From Gammaproteobacteria bacterium (lineage in GTDB: Bacteria > Pseudomonadota > Gammaproteobacteria > Steroidobacterales > Steroidobacteraceae): 32,488 bases of DNA. The position numbers were made by a program, and so were the translations under genes. The notes beneath the pieces are model-generated. The model did not search any database. It had not been told where the DNA came from and was given only the letters and a program-made list of their open reading frames with translations. Position 1 is the stretch's first letter; every line of letters begins with the position of its first letter. Where the stretch lies: contig VGVB01000034.1 in NCBI GenBank assembly GCA_016882265.1, positions 1-32,488 on the forward strand. The letters are read 5' to 3'. Positions 7,625 to 15,528 of the stretch are shown here, one piece after another.

Positions 7625-9310
7625 ATGACCGACCGACTGCTGTGTTCCCTGCCGCTGGCCCTGCTGGCGATCGTCGCGACCGGAGCAGCGGCCGGGACCT
7701 TGACCGGCACCGTGCAGAGCGAGTCGGGCGAGCCGGTCGCCGGCGCACTGGTGACGCTGACCGATCCCGCGAGCGGCATCGGCGAGTCGGTCTACACCGG
7801 GGCCGCGGGGCGTTACTCGCTGCGGACCCGCTACGTCAGCGGCACGCTGAAACTGCGGGTGCGGCAGCCGTATTTCCGCGACGCGCAGGCCGACGTGGAA
7901 CTCGGCCCGCGGCAGCGCCGGCGACACGACGTCCACATGGTCGCGATGACCAGCCCCGCCGAGATCTCGGACAGCCTGCCGGCGGCGTATCACTTCGGCC
8001 GCATCGCGTTCCGCGAAGGGACGCCGTTCGCCCGCGACCACTTCCAGCGCGACTGCCTGACCTGCCACCAGGTCGGCAACGAATTGACGCGGATCGTTCG
8101 CGACGCGGCCGCGTGGGAGAACACGATCGAGCGCATGCACCGCTATCTCGGCAACTTCGATGGCGGGCTGCGCAGCGAGCGCTCGCGGTTGCTGGCGGCT
8201 GCCTTCGACGGCAGCCCGATCAACGTGCGACCGGCGTTCCCGTTCGATCCGCTCGCGGCGCGGGCGCGGATCACGCAGTACCGGCTCGACACCGCGGTGC
8301 TGCCGCACGATGCAGAGATCAGCGCCACGGACGGGCTGGTCTACATTGCCGACCAGTTCGGCGACCAGTTGATCGTCACCGACCGCGCGACCGGGAAGTC
8401 GCGCTACTTCCCGGCGCCGGCGGAAGGCCGCTACCGCGGCGGCAAGTACGCGCGCCTCGGCCTGCCGTCGCTCGGCGCCGCCGCGGAAGCGTTGTTCCGC
8501 GGGCCGCATTCGCTGGCGCAAGGACCGGATGGCCGCTGGTACACGACCGACACGTTTGCGACCGAGATCGGCGTGTTCAATCCACGGAGCTGGCGCTGGG
8601 AGCAGTCCTATGAGATCCCGGACGGCCAGCGCCTGCCGAGCCTGTACCCGCACACGATCCGCTTCGATCGGCAGGGCCGGATCTGGTTCACGCTGGCCTT
8701 CTCCGAGCAGGTCGGCCGGCTCGATCCGGTGTCGCGCAAGGTGGACGTCATCGACCTGCCGCCCAGGCAGTCGCTGGGTGTGGCCGGCGGCACGGTCCCG
8801 TACGGCATCGATGTCGATCCGCAGGATGGCAGCATCTGGTACGCGCGCCTGTGGGCCGACCGGATCGGCCGCATCGACCCGGAGACACTCGCGGTCACCG
8901 AGTTCGATTCGCCCGTCAAGGGCCCGCGCCGGCTGCGCTTTGACCGCCACGGTACGCTGTGGTTGACGGGTTACTCCGACGGCGTGATCGCCGCAGTACA
9001 GACACCCGGGATCGAGAGCCGGGTCTATCCGCTGCCGGAGTTCGCGCCCGGCTACCGGCCGGCCGCCTACGCCCTCGCCGTAGACCCGAAAACTTCGCAG
9101 GTCTGGGTCAACGAGACGATGACCGACCGGCTGTACCGCTTCGACCCGCGGCGCGAGCGCTGGACCGTGTATCCGCTGCCGCTGCGCGGCACCTACACGC
9201 GCGAAATCAGCTTCACCGCGGATGGCGAAGCCTGCACCTCGAACAACCCGTTCCAGGTCACCGCGCTCGAGGGCAGCGTCGCCGAGCTGATCTGCATCGA
9301 CCCGCAGTAG
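7625..9310 (+). CDS. Secreted heme-c / beta-propeller (Vgb-like) protein with carboxypeptidase-regulatory domain
   Basis: About 561 residues. After a signal peptide (core LPLALLAIVATGAAA) comes a carboxypeptidase-regulatory-like beta-sandwich (about 25-105; GTVQSESGEPVAGALVTLTD). A single c-type heme site CLTCH follows at residues 144-148, inside a short cytochrome-like stretch. The remaining 330 residues form repeated blades such as GPHSLAQGPDGRWYTTD, IRFDRQGRIWFT and PYGIDVDPQDGSIWYA, typical of virginiamycin B lyase/SMP-30-type propellers. ATG 7625 has a GGAA site; ATG 7613 in the same frame overlaps the receptor stop and is possible. It may act on, or pass electrons from, the compound imported by the upstream receptor; that is inference from adjacency. 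Confidence 0.85.
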   Translation: MTDRLLCSLPLALLAIVATGAAAGTLTGTVQSESGEPVAGALVTLTDPASGIGESVYTGAAGRYSLRTRYVSGTLKLRVRQPYFRDAQADVELGPRQRRRHDVHMVAMTSPAEISDSLPAAYHFGRIAFREGTPFARDHFQRDCLTCHQVGNELTRIVRDAAAWENTIERMHRYLGNFDGGLRSERSRLLAAAFDGSPINVRPAFPFDPLAARARITQYRLDTAVLPHDAEISATDGLVYIADQFGDQLIVTDRATGKSRYFPAPAEGRYRGGKYARLGLPSLGAAAEALFRGPHSLAQGPDGRWYTTDTFATEIGVFNPRSWRWEQSYEIPDGQRLPSLYPHTIRFDRQGRIWFTLAFSEQVGRLDPVSRKVDVIDLPPRQSLGVAGGTVPYGIDVDPQDGSIWYARLWADRIGRIDPETLAVTEFDSPVKGPRRLRFDRHGTLWLTGYSDGVIAAVQTPGIESRVYPLPEFAPGYRPAAYALAVDPKTSQVWVNETMTDRLYRFDPRRERWTVYPLPLRGTYTREISFTADGEACTSNNPFQVTALEGSVAELICIDPQ

Positions 9311-9337
9311 CCGAAAAGGGGACGCTTCCCTTTTCGG
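9311..9337. repeat. REP-like hairpin, copy 1 (also terminator candidate)
   Basis: Arms CCGAAAAGGG and CCCTTTTCGG form a perfect 10-bp stem around GACGCTT. The element starts on the base after the TAG stop of the propeller gene. It contains the core GGGGACGCTTCCC (9318-9330), shared with the loci at 12277 and 28294. The downstream arm carries TTTT, so it may also stop transcription. Confidence 0.75.
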
Positions 9338-9421
9338 GACCGGCGTCACAGGTTCATTAGCTCGGCCGTGACGCTGGCGGTCCGCACCTGCTGCCGGCGC
9401 TCCGCAGCGTGCAGTCCATGG

Positions 9422-9919
9422 CTATACCTCCGAGAACTCCCGCGCGTATTGCAGTTCACCGCCACCCGACAGGGCCCCCGGTTGTAACTCGATGGCCATG
9501 AACACCTCGTCCGGGACGTCGAACTGGCACCACAGCCCGAAGTTGCTGCCGCGCTGAAACCCAAAGCGCGGGTAGTACTCCGCATGACCGACGACCACGA
9601 CCGCCTGGTATCCGGCGCGACGGCACTCCTCCAGCCCGCGCAGCACCAGCGCCGAACCGATGCCGCTGCGCTGCCTGGACGGGCTTACCGCCATGGGTCC
9701 CAACCCCGCCACCCGTACCGGGTTCCCTTCGACGCGTGCGGGCGTAAAGAGTATGTGGCCGGCCATGCCGTTGGCCTCGGTAGCCACCAGCGAAATGCTT
9801 CCCGGAGAGCCTCGCAACCGATCGACCAGATCGGCCTCGGTGTATCCCCCAAAGGCCCGGACGTGAACTTGACGCACCGCCCCGTAGTCCGACTCGATCT
9901 CTGATCGCAGCTTGCTCAT
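9422..9919 (-). CDS. GNAT-family N-acetyltransferase
   Basis: 165 residues, the usual size for a stand-alone GNAT enzyme. The acetyl-CoA binding motif A is visible as LGPMAVSPSRQRSGIGSALV (R/Q-x-x-G-x-G/A pattern), followed by AVVVVGHAEYYPRFGFQRG, which matches the YhbS-like subgroup where the GHAEYYPRFGF block is characteristic. It transfers an acetyl group from acetyl-CoA to an amine; the acceptor is unknown. Start ATG 9919 has GAGG upstream. It is divergently arranged from the outer-membrane protein and convergent with the propeller gene, so it looks like a single-gene unit not clearly tied to its neighbours. Confidence 0.87.
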   Translation of the reverse strand: MSKLRSEIESDYGAVRQVHVRAFGGYTEADLVDRLRGSPGSISLVATEANGMAGHILFTPARVEGNPVRVAGLGPMAVSPSRQRSGIGSALVLRGLEECRRAGYQAVVVVGHAEYYPRFGFQRGSNFGLWCQFDVPDEVFMAIELQPGALSGGGELQYAREFSEV

Positions 9920-9970
9920 TCAACAGCGCCCTCGGTCACCGACAGTTGCTTGAACGCCACATACAAACAA

Positions 9971-10001
9971 ATTCTAGCAATTGTGCGACTTTTTTCCCCA
10001 A
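9971..10001 (-). promoter_or_regulatory. Weak candidate promoter for the acetyltransferase gene
   Basis: The 149-base divergent gap (9920-10068) is clearly AT-richer than its surroundings. On the minus strand TTGGGG and TAGAAT are separated by 19 bases, 51 bases before the acetyltransferase start. The spacer is longer than ideal, so this is only suggestive. No convincing promoter was found for the rightward gene. Confidence 0.25.
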
Positions 10002-10068
10002 CACCTTGGGAACTGGCGATCGGAGGCCGGGTCGGATGGTCACCGTATTCCGCGGTGAGGAGACCAGC

Positions 10069-10644
10069 ATGTTGCGTCCGCTTGCCCTGGCCACACTGGC
10101 CCTGACCCCGTTTCTGGCGCAAGCCGCTGAGCATCCGATCTTCGTCGGCGCCGGAATTTCAGCCAGCGATTACCGGCTGTCCAATCCGGATGGGGCCAGC
10201 CCATTCGACGATGACGACACCGGCTTCAAGCTGCTCGCCGGCTGGCGGCCGTACCGTCATCTCGGGATCGAGGCAAGCTATGTCGACCACGGTGATGCCG
10301 TGTTGCCGAGCGGCATCTACTGCGTCCAGTTATTCGATGCCCCGTGTCCCGATGCCGCCCGCGTCGAGGGCAGCAGCCTGTCTGTCTTCCCAACCGGATA
10401 CCTCACGCTGCCGGGCGTCGAGCTGTTCGCCAAGATCGGCCTCACATACTGGGAGATCGACGGCCACAGCCCGCTGGTCCCTGCCTTCCAGGTCAACAGC
10501 AGCGGGGCGGATTTCGCCTGGGGCGTTGGTGCACAGACCCGGTACAAGCAGCTCGCGCTGCGCGCCGAATACGAGCGTTTCCAGGTAGTCAGTGACCAGG
10601 AGATCGGCACCCTGTCGCTGAGCGCGATCTGGATGTTCCAGTAG
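10069..10644 (+). CDS. Small outer-membrane beta-barrel protein
   Basis: 191 residues with a clear signal peptide (MLRPLALATLALTPFLAQA). The mature part begins IFVGAGISASDYRL and alternates polar and hydrophobic residues in strands ending in GWRPYRHLGIEASYVDHG, TRYKQLALRAEYERFQV and LSLSAIWMFQ, as in eight-stranded OmpA/OmpX-like barrels. Two cysteines (C-VQLFDAPC) in one predicted loop could form a disulfide. ATG 10069 is chosen because GAGGAG lies eight bases upstream and it starts the signal peptide; a longer frame from 9946 would add an implausible leader. Function beyond an envelope role is unknown. Confidence 0.82.
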   Translation: MLRPLALATLALTPFLAQAAEHPIFVGAGISASDYRLSNPDGASPFDDDDTGFKLLAGWRPYRHLGIEASYVDHGDAVLPSGIYCVQLFDAPCPDAARVEGSSLSVFPTGYLTLPGVELFAKIGLTYWEIDGHSPLVPAFQVNSSGADFAWGVGAQTRYKQLALRAEYERFQVVSDQEIGTLSLSAIWMFQ

Positions 10645-10654
10645 CCAGGCAACG

Positions 10655-10683
10655 GACGGGCGGACGCCCGCGGTCCGCCCGTC
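10655..10683. terminator. Hairpin after the outer-membrane protein gene
   Basis: A perfect 11-bp stem (GACGGGCGGAC / GTCCGCCCGTC) with loop GCCCGCG starts 11 bases after the stop codon at 10644 and lies between convergent genes. No T-tract follows, so termination is inferred from position and stem strength. Confidence 0.55.
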
Positions 10684-10723
10684 AAACGAACGTCCGGCAC
10701 TTTCCAAACGAACGTCCGGCACT
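10683..10723. repeat. Two 19-base direct repeats at the 3' end of the AbgT gene
   Basis: CAAACGAACGTCCGGCACT occurs at 10683-10701 and again, identical, at 10705-10723, separated by TTC. The second copy reaches the last base of the AbgT stop codon. No third copy is present. It may be a slippage duplication or a small binding site. Confidence 0.7.
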
Positions 10724-12276
10724 CAGTAAGCGAGGGCTGCGCCCGGGCCGGTTGGCAGGCCGAGGACCAGCCACAGCGCAAACAGCGCCGACCAGCCGAG
10801 CAGGAACACCACCGAGTACGGCAGCATCACCGCGACCAGCGTGCCGATGCCGGCCTGCGGCTCGTAGCGCTGGAAGAAGGCGATAATCAGCGCGAAATAG
10901 CTCATCATCGGCGAGATGATGTTGGTGACGCTGTCGCCGACCCGGTAGGCGGCCTGGATCAGTTCGGGTGAGTAGCCAAGCAGCATGAACATCGGCACGA
11001 ACACCGGCGCCATCAGCGCCCATTTCGCCGAGGCCGAACCCATGAACAGGTTGACGAACGCAGTCAACAGAATGAATGACAGGAACAAGGGAACGGCCGG
11101 CAGACCGAGCGCTTTCAGGCCGGCGGCGCCCTTGACCGCCAGCACCAGGCCGAGCTGCGTCTGGTTGAAGAAGGCGACGAACTGCGCGGCGAAGAACACC
11201 AGCACCAGATAGCCACCGAGCGTCGCCATGCTGGCGCTCATGCCCTTGATGACGTCGGCGTCGCTTCTGATTGTGCCGGCGGCAACGCCGTAGGCGAAGC
11301 CGGCGATGACCCCATAGGCGAAGATGATCGCAACAACTCCGGAGAGCACGGGCGCCAGCGCCCGCAGCGTATCGGCCTCCGCCGCGAGACGCAGGAATCC
11401 GGTGCCGGGCAGCGCCCCGGCCGGCAGCATGCCCCAGGCAAGCAGCAGCGTAAACGCGAGCGTCGCCAGACCCGCGCGGCGCAGACCGCGCCGCTCCGAC
11501 TCGTTGAGCTGCTGCTGTTGTGGATCCGCGTCGGCCGCCTGCGGCGGTGCATCCGGGAATCGCGGCGCAACGATCCGCTCGGTCACCCACCAGCCGAGCA
11601 GCGTGATCAGCGGCGTCGACAGGACCATGAAATACCAGTTGGCCAGCGGGGTGACCACGTAGTCCGGGGCGACGATCCGGGCCGCTTCCTGCGACAGACC
11701 CGACAGCAGCGGATCGATCGTGCCGATCAGCAGATTGGCCGAATAGCCTCCCGACACGCCGGCGAAGGCGGCCGCCATGCCAAGCAGCGGGTGTCGTCCG
11801 GCTGCGGAAAAGATCAGCGCGCCGAGCGGCACCAGCAGCACGTAGCCGATCTCGCTCGCCATGTTCGACATCACCCCGGCGAAGACCAGAATCGGCGTCA
11901 GCAGGTGGCGCGGTGCGGCCAGCACGAGGCGGCGCAGTGCGGCGCCGAGCAGCCCGCTGTGCTCGGCGACCCCGATGCCGATCAACGCCACCAGCACCGT
12001 GCCGAGCGGCGCGAAGCTGGTGAAGTTCGTCACCAGACCGGTCATGATCCGGTGCAGGCCGTCGATGCTCAGCAGATTGAACACGGTCACCGTGGCACCG
12101 GTGCGCGGGTGCTGCACCTCGACGCCGAGCTGCGCCCCGATCCACGAGGCGACGATCACCAGCAGCGCGAGGATCGCGAACAGGGTCGCCGGGTGCGGCA
12201 GCGCGTTGCCGCCGCGCTCAATGGCGCCGAGGACCCGGTCGATCAGCGGCCGGCGGGTAGTCGTTGAACGCGGCAT
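10723..12276 (-). CDS. abgT: AbgT-family transporter
   Basis: 517 residues, the normal length for AbgT proteins. Typical features are the opening [59 protein letters not shown], the re-entrant [16 protein letters not shown], and near the C-terminus [15 protein letters not shown] followed by [17 protein letters not shown]. Family members are inner-membrane proteins proposed to move p-aminobenzoyl-glutamate inward or to export sulfonamide-like antimetabolites. Here it is the last gene of the unit LLM-hyuA-hyuB-VOC-receptor, so uptake of an amide-type compound or its breakdown product is a reasonable guess. ATG 12276 directly abuts a REP-like hairpin; the only ribosome-site candidate, GGGGAG, lies inside the hairpin arm. 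Confidence 0.93.
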   Translation of the reverse strand: MPRSTTTRRPLIDRVLGAIERGGNALPHPATLFAILALLVIVASWIGAQLGVEVQHPRTGATVTVFNLLSIDGLHRIMTGLVTNFTSFAPLGTVLVALIGIGVAEHSGLLGAALRRLVLAAPRHLLTPILVFAGVMSNMASEIGYVLLVPLGALIFSAAGRHPLLGMAAAFAGVSGGYSANLLIGTIDPLLSGLSQEAARIVAPDYVVTPLANWYFMVLSTPLITLLGWWVTERIVAPRFPDAPPQAADADPQQQQLNESERRGLRRAGLATLAFTLLLAWGMLPAGALPGTGFLRLAAEADTLRALAPVLSGVVAIIFAYGVIAGFAYGVAAGTIRSDADVIKGMSASMATLGGYLVLVFFAAQFVAFFNQTQLGLVLAVKGAAGLKALGLPAVPLFLSFILLTAFVNLFMGSASAKWALMAPVFVPMFMLLGYSPELIQAAYRVGDSVTNIISPMMSYFALIIAFFQRYEPQAGIGTLVAVMLPYSVVFLLGWSALFALWLVLGLPTGPGAALAY

Positions 12277-12309
12277 GGGGACGCTCCCCGAAAAATGGGA
12301 AGCGTCCCC
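12277..12309. repeat. REP-like hairpin, copy 2a, directly in front of the AbgT start codon
   Basis: Arms GGGGACGCTCCCC (12277-12289) and GGGAAGCGTCCCC (12297-12309) pair over 13 bases with one mismatch around GAAAAAT. On the minus strand the arm next to the ATG reads GGGGAGCGTCCCC. Relative to the repeat consensus (GGGAAG) it has one A-to-G change, which creates a GGGGAG Shine-Dalgarno-like site seven bases from the ATG. Confidence 0.75.
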
Positions 12310-12321
12310 GATTCGCCGCGG

Positions 12322-12340
12322 AAAGGGAAGCGTCCCCTTT
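12322..12340. repeat. REP-like hairpin, copy 2b, at the 3' end of the TonB receptor gene
   Basis: AAAGGG and CCCTTT pair around AAGCGTC; the 13-base core is present at 12325-12337 in inverted orientation. The element's last T is the first plus-strand base of the receptor's stop codon (12340-12342). With copy 2a it makes a tandem pair filling the whole gap between the receptor and AbgT genes. Confidence 0.65.
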
Positions 12341-14652
12341 TACAGGCGCAGGCGCAGCGTGAGGCCCCACTCACGCGGCGGCGCGAAAGTCGCCGAGGCC
12401 GAGCCGAAGCTGGTCAGGGCGTTGAAGCCGTGGACCATGTAACGCTCGTCGCCGAGGTTGGTACCGAAAGCGGTCACCTCCCAGCGCCCGCTGGCTGCCT
12501 GGAAGCGCAGGAACGCGCCGGCGACCGTCACGTCCTTCTGCGCCAGTATCTCGAGGTTGGTGGTCTCGTTGTAGTACTTGCTGCGGTACGACAGGTCGGC
12601 ACCGATCGTCAGCGTGCCGGCATCGCCAGCGGCGAACGAATACTGCGCGGCCGCATTGGCGCTCCACTCCGGCGTCTTGACGAAGGCGGTATCGAGCGTG
12701 ACCGTCGCCAGCGGATTGAGCGACGTATACTCGGCGTCGATGTAACCGACGCCGCCGCGCAGCAGAAAACCGTCGGCCGGCTGGGCGACGAACTCCAGCT
12801 CGAAGCCCTGGACCTCCGCTTTGCCCGCGTTCTCGGTGACGACCGCGAGGATACCGGCCGCCGGGCGCAGGCTGGTAAGCTGGATATCCTTGTAGCGGTT
12901 GTGGAAAGCCGCCAGGTTGACGACCAGCCGCCGATCGAGCCACTCCGACTTGAGGCCCGCCTCGTAGGACCACAGGTACTCCGGATCGAAGGCGTCGATC
13001 TCGAGCGGTGACTGTGCGCGGCCATTGAAGCCGCCGCTCTTGAAACCGCGGGCCGCGGTCACATAGGTCATCAGCTTCGGTGTCCACTGGAACTCGAGCC
13101 CCAGCTTCGGCGTGAACGCATCCCAGGAGCGCGAGACAGTAGTCGGCGGGACCGAGATGACGCCCGATGCGTTGCGCACCAGGCTACTGGTGAAGTCCTT
13201 CTCCTCCTGCGTGTACCGCCCGCCGACGGTCAGGCCGAGACGATCGGTCAGGTCGTAGGTGCCCTGGGCGTAGACGGCGTAGCTGTCGATGCGGATGTCG
13301 GAAAACAGCGTCGCGTCGAAGTCCAGCATCACGTTGACCGGATTGCCCGCACCGCCGGCACACGGGCAGATCGGATTGCCTGCGCCATCTGTCAGGAGCG
13401 GAATCATCGGAAAGGGCAGCATCTCCAGCGCCGCCCACAGGCCCGGCGCCAGATCGTTGTCGAACACGTCGGTGCCGTTCTCGCGCATGTAGAACAGGCC
13501 CGCGACCCAGTTGAGGCGACCGTCCATGCTGGTGCCGTTCAACTGCAGCTCCTGGCTGAACTGGTCGTGCTCGTTGTCGTTCGAGGTCTCGGTGAACAGC
13601 AGCGGCGAATGGTCGGCGTCGGCAGCAAACTGTGAGTCCTGTTCCCGGTACGCGGTCACGGACTTGAAACGGTAGTTGCCGCCGAACGGCCGCGCGGCGA
13701 CCAGCGACACGCCCCGGCTCTCGAAGTCACTGTAATTGAGACCGGTGGACTCGTTGGTCCACGGCGCCGACAGGTTCGATGAATCCGCGGCCAATCCGCC
13801 GCCGAGGAACGGCGCAACCAGCATATTCCACAGCAGTGCCCCGGGCGCCATCGGGTTGACCGCGATCAGCTCGGTCGCGATCGACTCCTCGTCGCGCCGC
13901 GAGTAGTCCGCGGTCAGCATCACGTCCCAGTCGCCGGGCAGCCAGTTGAGCTGCAAGCGCGCCGCCTCGCGGCCGACGTCACCCTGGCGCGCTCCGGACT
14001 GCAGCACCCGGCGCACGTAGCCGTCCTGGTCGCGCGCCGAGATCGTGAAACGCGCATGCAGCGTGCCCGGGATGAGCGGCAGGTCGATGCTGCCGCGCCC
14101 GTCGAACCGGCTGCGGCTGCCGCCAGTCACCTCGAGCAGCGCGCCGAAATCCTTGCCGGGTCGCTGCGACACGATGTTGATCGCGCCGCCGACCGTGTTC
14201 TTGCCGAACAGCGTGCCCTGCGGGCCGCGCAGCACTTCGACGCGCTCCAGATCGACGAGGTCGAGCACGGCCCCGGTCGAGCGCGGGTAGAACACGTCGT
14301 CCACGTAGATGCCGACGCCGGGATCGCTGCTGAACAGGAAGTCGGTCTGACCGACGCCGCGGATGAACACCTGCGCGTTGGCGGAACCGCCGGTGCTGCC
14401 GGTACCGGTCATGAAGGTCAGGTTTGGCGCGAAGCGCGACACGTCGGTCAGATCCTCGAACGCCGGCAGCTCGAGCTGCGCCGACGTGAAGGCCGTGATC
14501 GAGATCGGCGTCTGCTGCAGCTTCTCCTCGCGTTTGCGCGCGGTGACGACCACTTCCTCGAGCTGCGCGCGGGCCGGCAGCGGCAGCGCCAGCAGCAATC
14601 CGATGCAGCAGGCCCAGCCGGCCCGGAGTGGTACACGGAATAACGTATTCAT
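12340..14652 (-). CDS. TonB-dependent outer-membrane receptor
   Basis: 770 residues. Signal peptide (core CCIGLLLALPLPARAQ), then a TonB box-like LEEVVVTARKREEKLQQTPI, a plug domain to about residue 165 with FIRGVGQTDFLF and VEVLRGPQGTLFGKNTVGGA, and a beta-barrel ending in LTLRLRL. AGGAAGGGG lies just before the ATG. The gene follows the two-module VOC gene by 39 bases and precedes AbgT, so outer-membrane and inner-membrane transport steps are encoded next to each other in one unit with LLM, HyuA and HyuB. This suggests it imports the substrate of those enzymes. It is not a close duplicate of the receptor at 5415; the barrels differ in length and sequence. Confidence 0.95.
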   Translation of the reverse strand: MNTLFRVPLRAGWACCIGLLLALPLPARAQLEEVVVTARKREEKLQQTPISITAFTSAQLELPAFEDLTDVSRFAPNLTFMTGTGSTGGSANAQVFIRGVGQTDFLFSSDPGVGIYVDDVFYPRSTGAVLDLVDLERVEVLRGPQGTLFGKNTVGGAINIVSQRPGKDFGALLEVTGGSRSRFDGRGSIDLPLIPGTLHARFTISARDQDGYVRRVLQSGARQGDVGREAARLQLNWLPGDWDVMLTADYSRRDEESIATELIAVNPMAPGALLWNMLVAPFLGGGLAADSSNLSAPWTNESTGLNYSDFESRGVSLVAARPFGGNYRFKSVTAYREQDSQFAADADHSPLLFTETSNDNEHDQFSQELQLNGTSMDGRLNWVAGLFYMRENGTDVFDNDLAPGLWAALEMLPFPMIPLLTDGAGNPICPCAGGAGNPVNVMLDFDATLFSDIRIDSYAVYAQGTYDLTDRLGLTVGGRYTQEEKDFTSSLVRNASGVISVPPTTVSRSWDAFTPKLGLEFQWTPKLMTYVTAARGFKSGGFNGRAQSPLEIDAFDPEYLWSYEAGLKSEWLDRRLVVNLAAFHNRYKDIQLTSLRPAAGILAVVTENAGKAEVQGFELEFVAQPADGFLLRGGVGYIDAEYTSLNPLATVTLDTAFVKTPEWSANAAAQYSFAAGDAGTLTIGADLSYRSKYYNETTNLEILAQKDVTVAGAFLRFQAASGRWEVTAFGTNLGDERYMVHGFNALTSFGSASATFAPPREWGLTLRLRL

Positions 14653-14691
14653 GTTCCCCTTCCTCGGGTCGTGTCGACCCCTGTCAGACCC

Positions 14692-15528
14692 TCAACCTCG
14701 AGCCGGCCAGCGCAGTTCGATCTCAACATCGACCGGGCCGCGCAGCAGCCCGTCGCTGAGCGCGGTCGCGCCCGCCTGTACCAGCCGGTCCTGCAGCGCC
14801 GCCGGATCGGCGGCAAATGTGATTCGGCGGATGCCTACCATGCGGGCCGAATCCGTGGTCACGCCCGTCGTGTTGCTGAACGCGGTGAGCAGCAGCCGCG
14901 TCGGCGCGAGATCGCTGCCGGCAAGGCAGGCCATGCGCATGGTAGTGCCATGCGGCAGGCCGATCAGATCGCAGGCCCAGTCCTCCCGGGTCTCCTGGTC
15001 CATGACCACCGTCATGCCGCCGGCCCCGGCAAAGAACTCGAGGGCCGGCCCCACATCGGGCAGCGTGATCGCGACGTAGTGCAGCTCGCTGTGCAGGCGC
15101 CCGGCGTCGGCAGCGAAGGCCGGGCTCGGCAACGGGTGTGCCGGGCACGGATAGAACCAGATGAGGTCATCTGGCCCGCGCACCGAACCCTCGGTGTAGC
15201 CGCCGACCGACGGAATCTCGAAGCGCATGAACGGCCGCGTGGTACCGCCCGCCGCCGCCGCGAGCTGCTCGCTGCGCGGCACGTCGCGCGAGTAGATGCC
15301 GAGCACGCGCAGGCCGGTCTCCCACACCGCGGGGGCCGGCAGGCCCGGATCGGAGGCGGCCGTGACGAGACGCAGGCGGCCGCCGGCGCTGCCCGGCACG
15401 CCGAGCACCACGGCCCCGGGCTCACGCGCGAGTGGTTCGAGCTGAAACGCCTCGCGGCAGAAACGGAGCTCGCGTTCGACGTCGCGGCTCGCGACGGTCA
15501 CCTCGATCACGGAACCCAGGCCGCTCAT
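14692..15528 (-). CDS. Two-module VOC-superfamily protein (extradiol dioxygenase/glyoxalase-like)
   Basis: 278 residues containing two VOC modules. Module 1 (about 1-130) starts SVIEVTVASRDVERELRF and module 2 (about 145-278) starts LHYVAITLPDVGPALEFFAG, with a histidine in the usual metal position and an acidic VDVEIEL near the C-terminus. Module 1 lacks the matching histidine, so only one metal site is likely. The start overlaps the hyuB stop (TGATG), indicating translational coupling. A long frame continues upstream into hyuB but lies in a different phase from that gene and is not part of this protein. Ring cleavage, isomerisation or lyase activity are all possible; the sequence does not decide. 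Confidence 0.82.
   Translation of the reverse strand: MSGLGSVIEVTVASRDVERELRFCREAFQLEPLAREPGAVVLGVPGSAGGRLRLVTAASDPGLPAPAVWETGLRVLGIYSRDVPRSEQLAAAAGGTTRPFMRFEIPSVGGYTEGSVRGPDDLIWFYPCPAHPLPSPAFAADAGRLHSELHYVAITLPDVGPALEFFAGAGGMTVVMDQETREDWACDLIGLPHGTTMRMACLAGSDLAPTRLLLTAFSNTTGVTTDSARMVGIRRITFAADPAALQDRLVQAGATALSDGLLRGPVDVEIELRWPARG

Noticed and set aside
9946..10068. Longer start for the outer-membrane barrel protein
   Set aside because: The extra 41 residues have no signal-peptide character; ATG 10069 has a strong ribosome site and begins a clear signal peptide.
10683..10723. Direct repeats considered as a CRISPR fragment
   Set aside because: Only two 19-base copies with a 3-base gap; no spacers and no cas genes.
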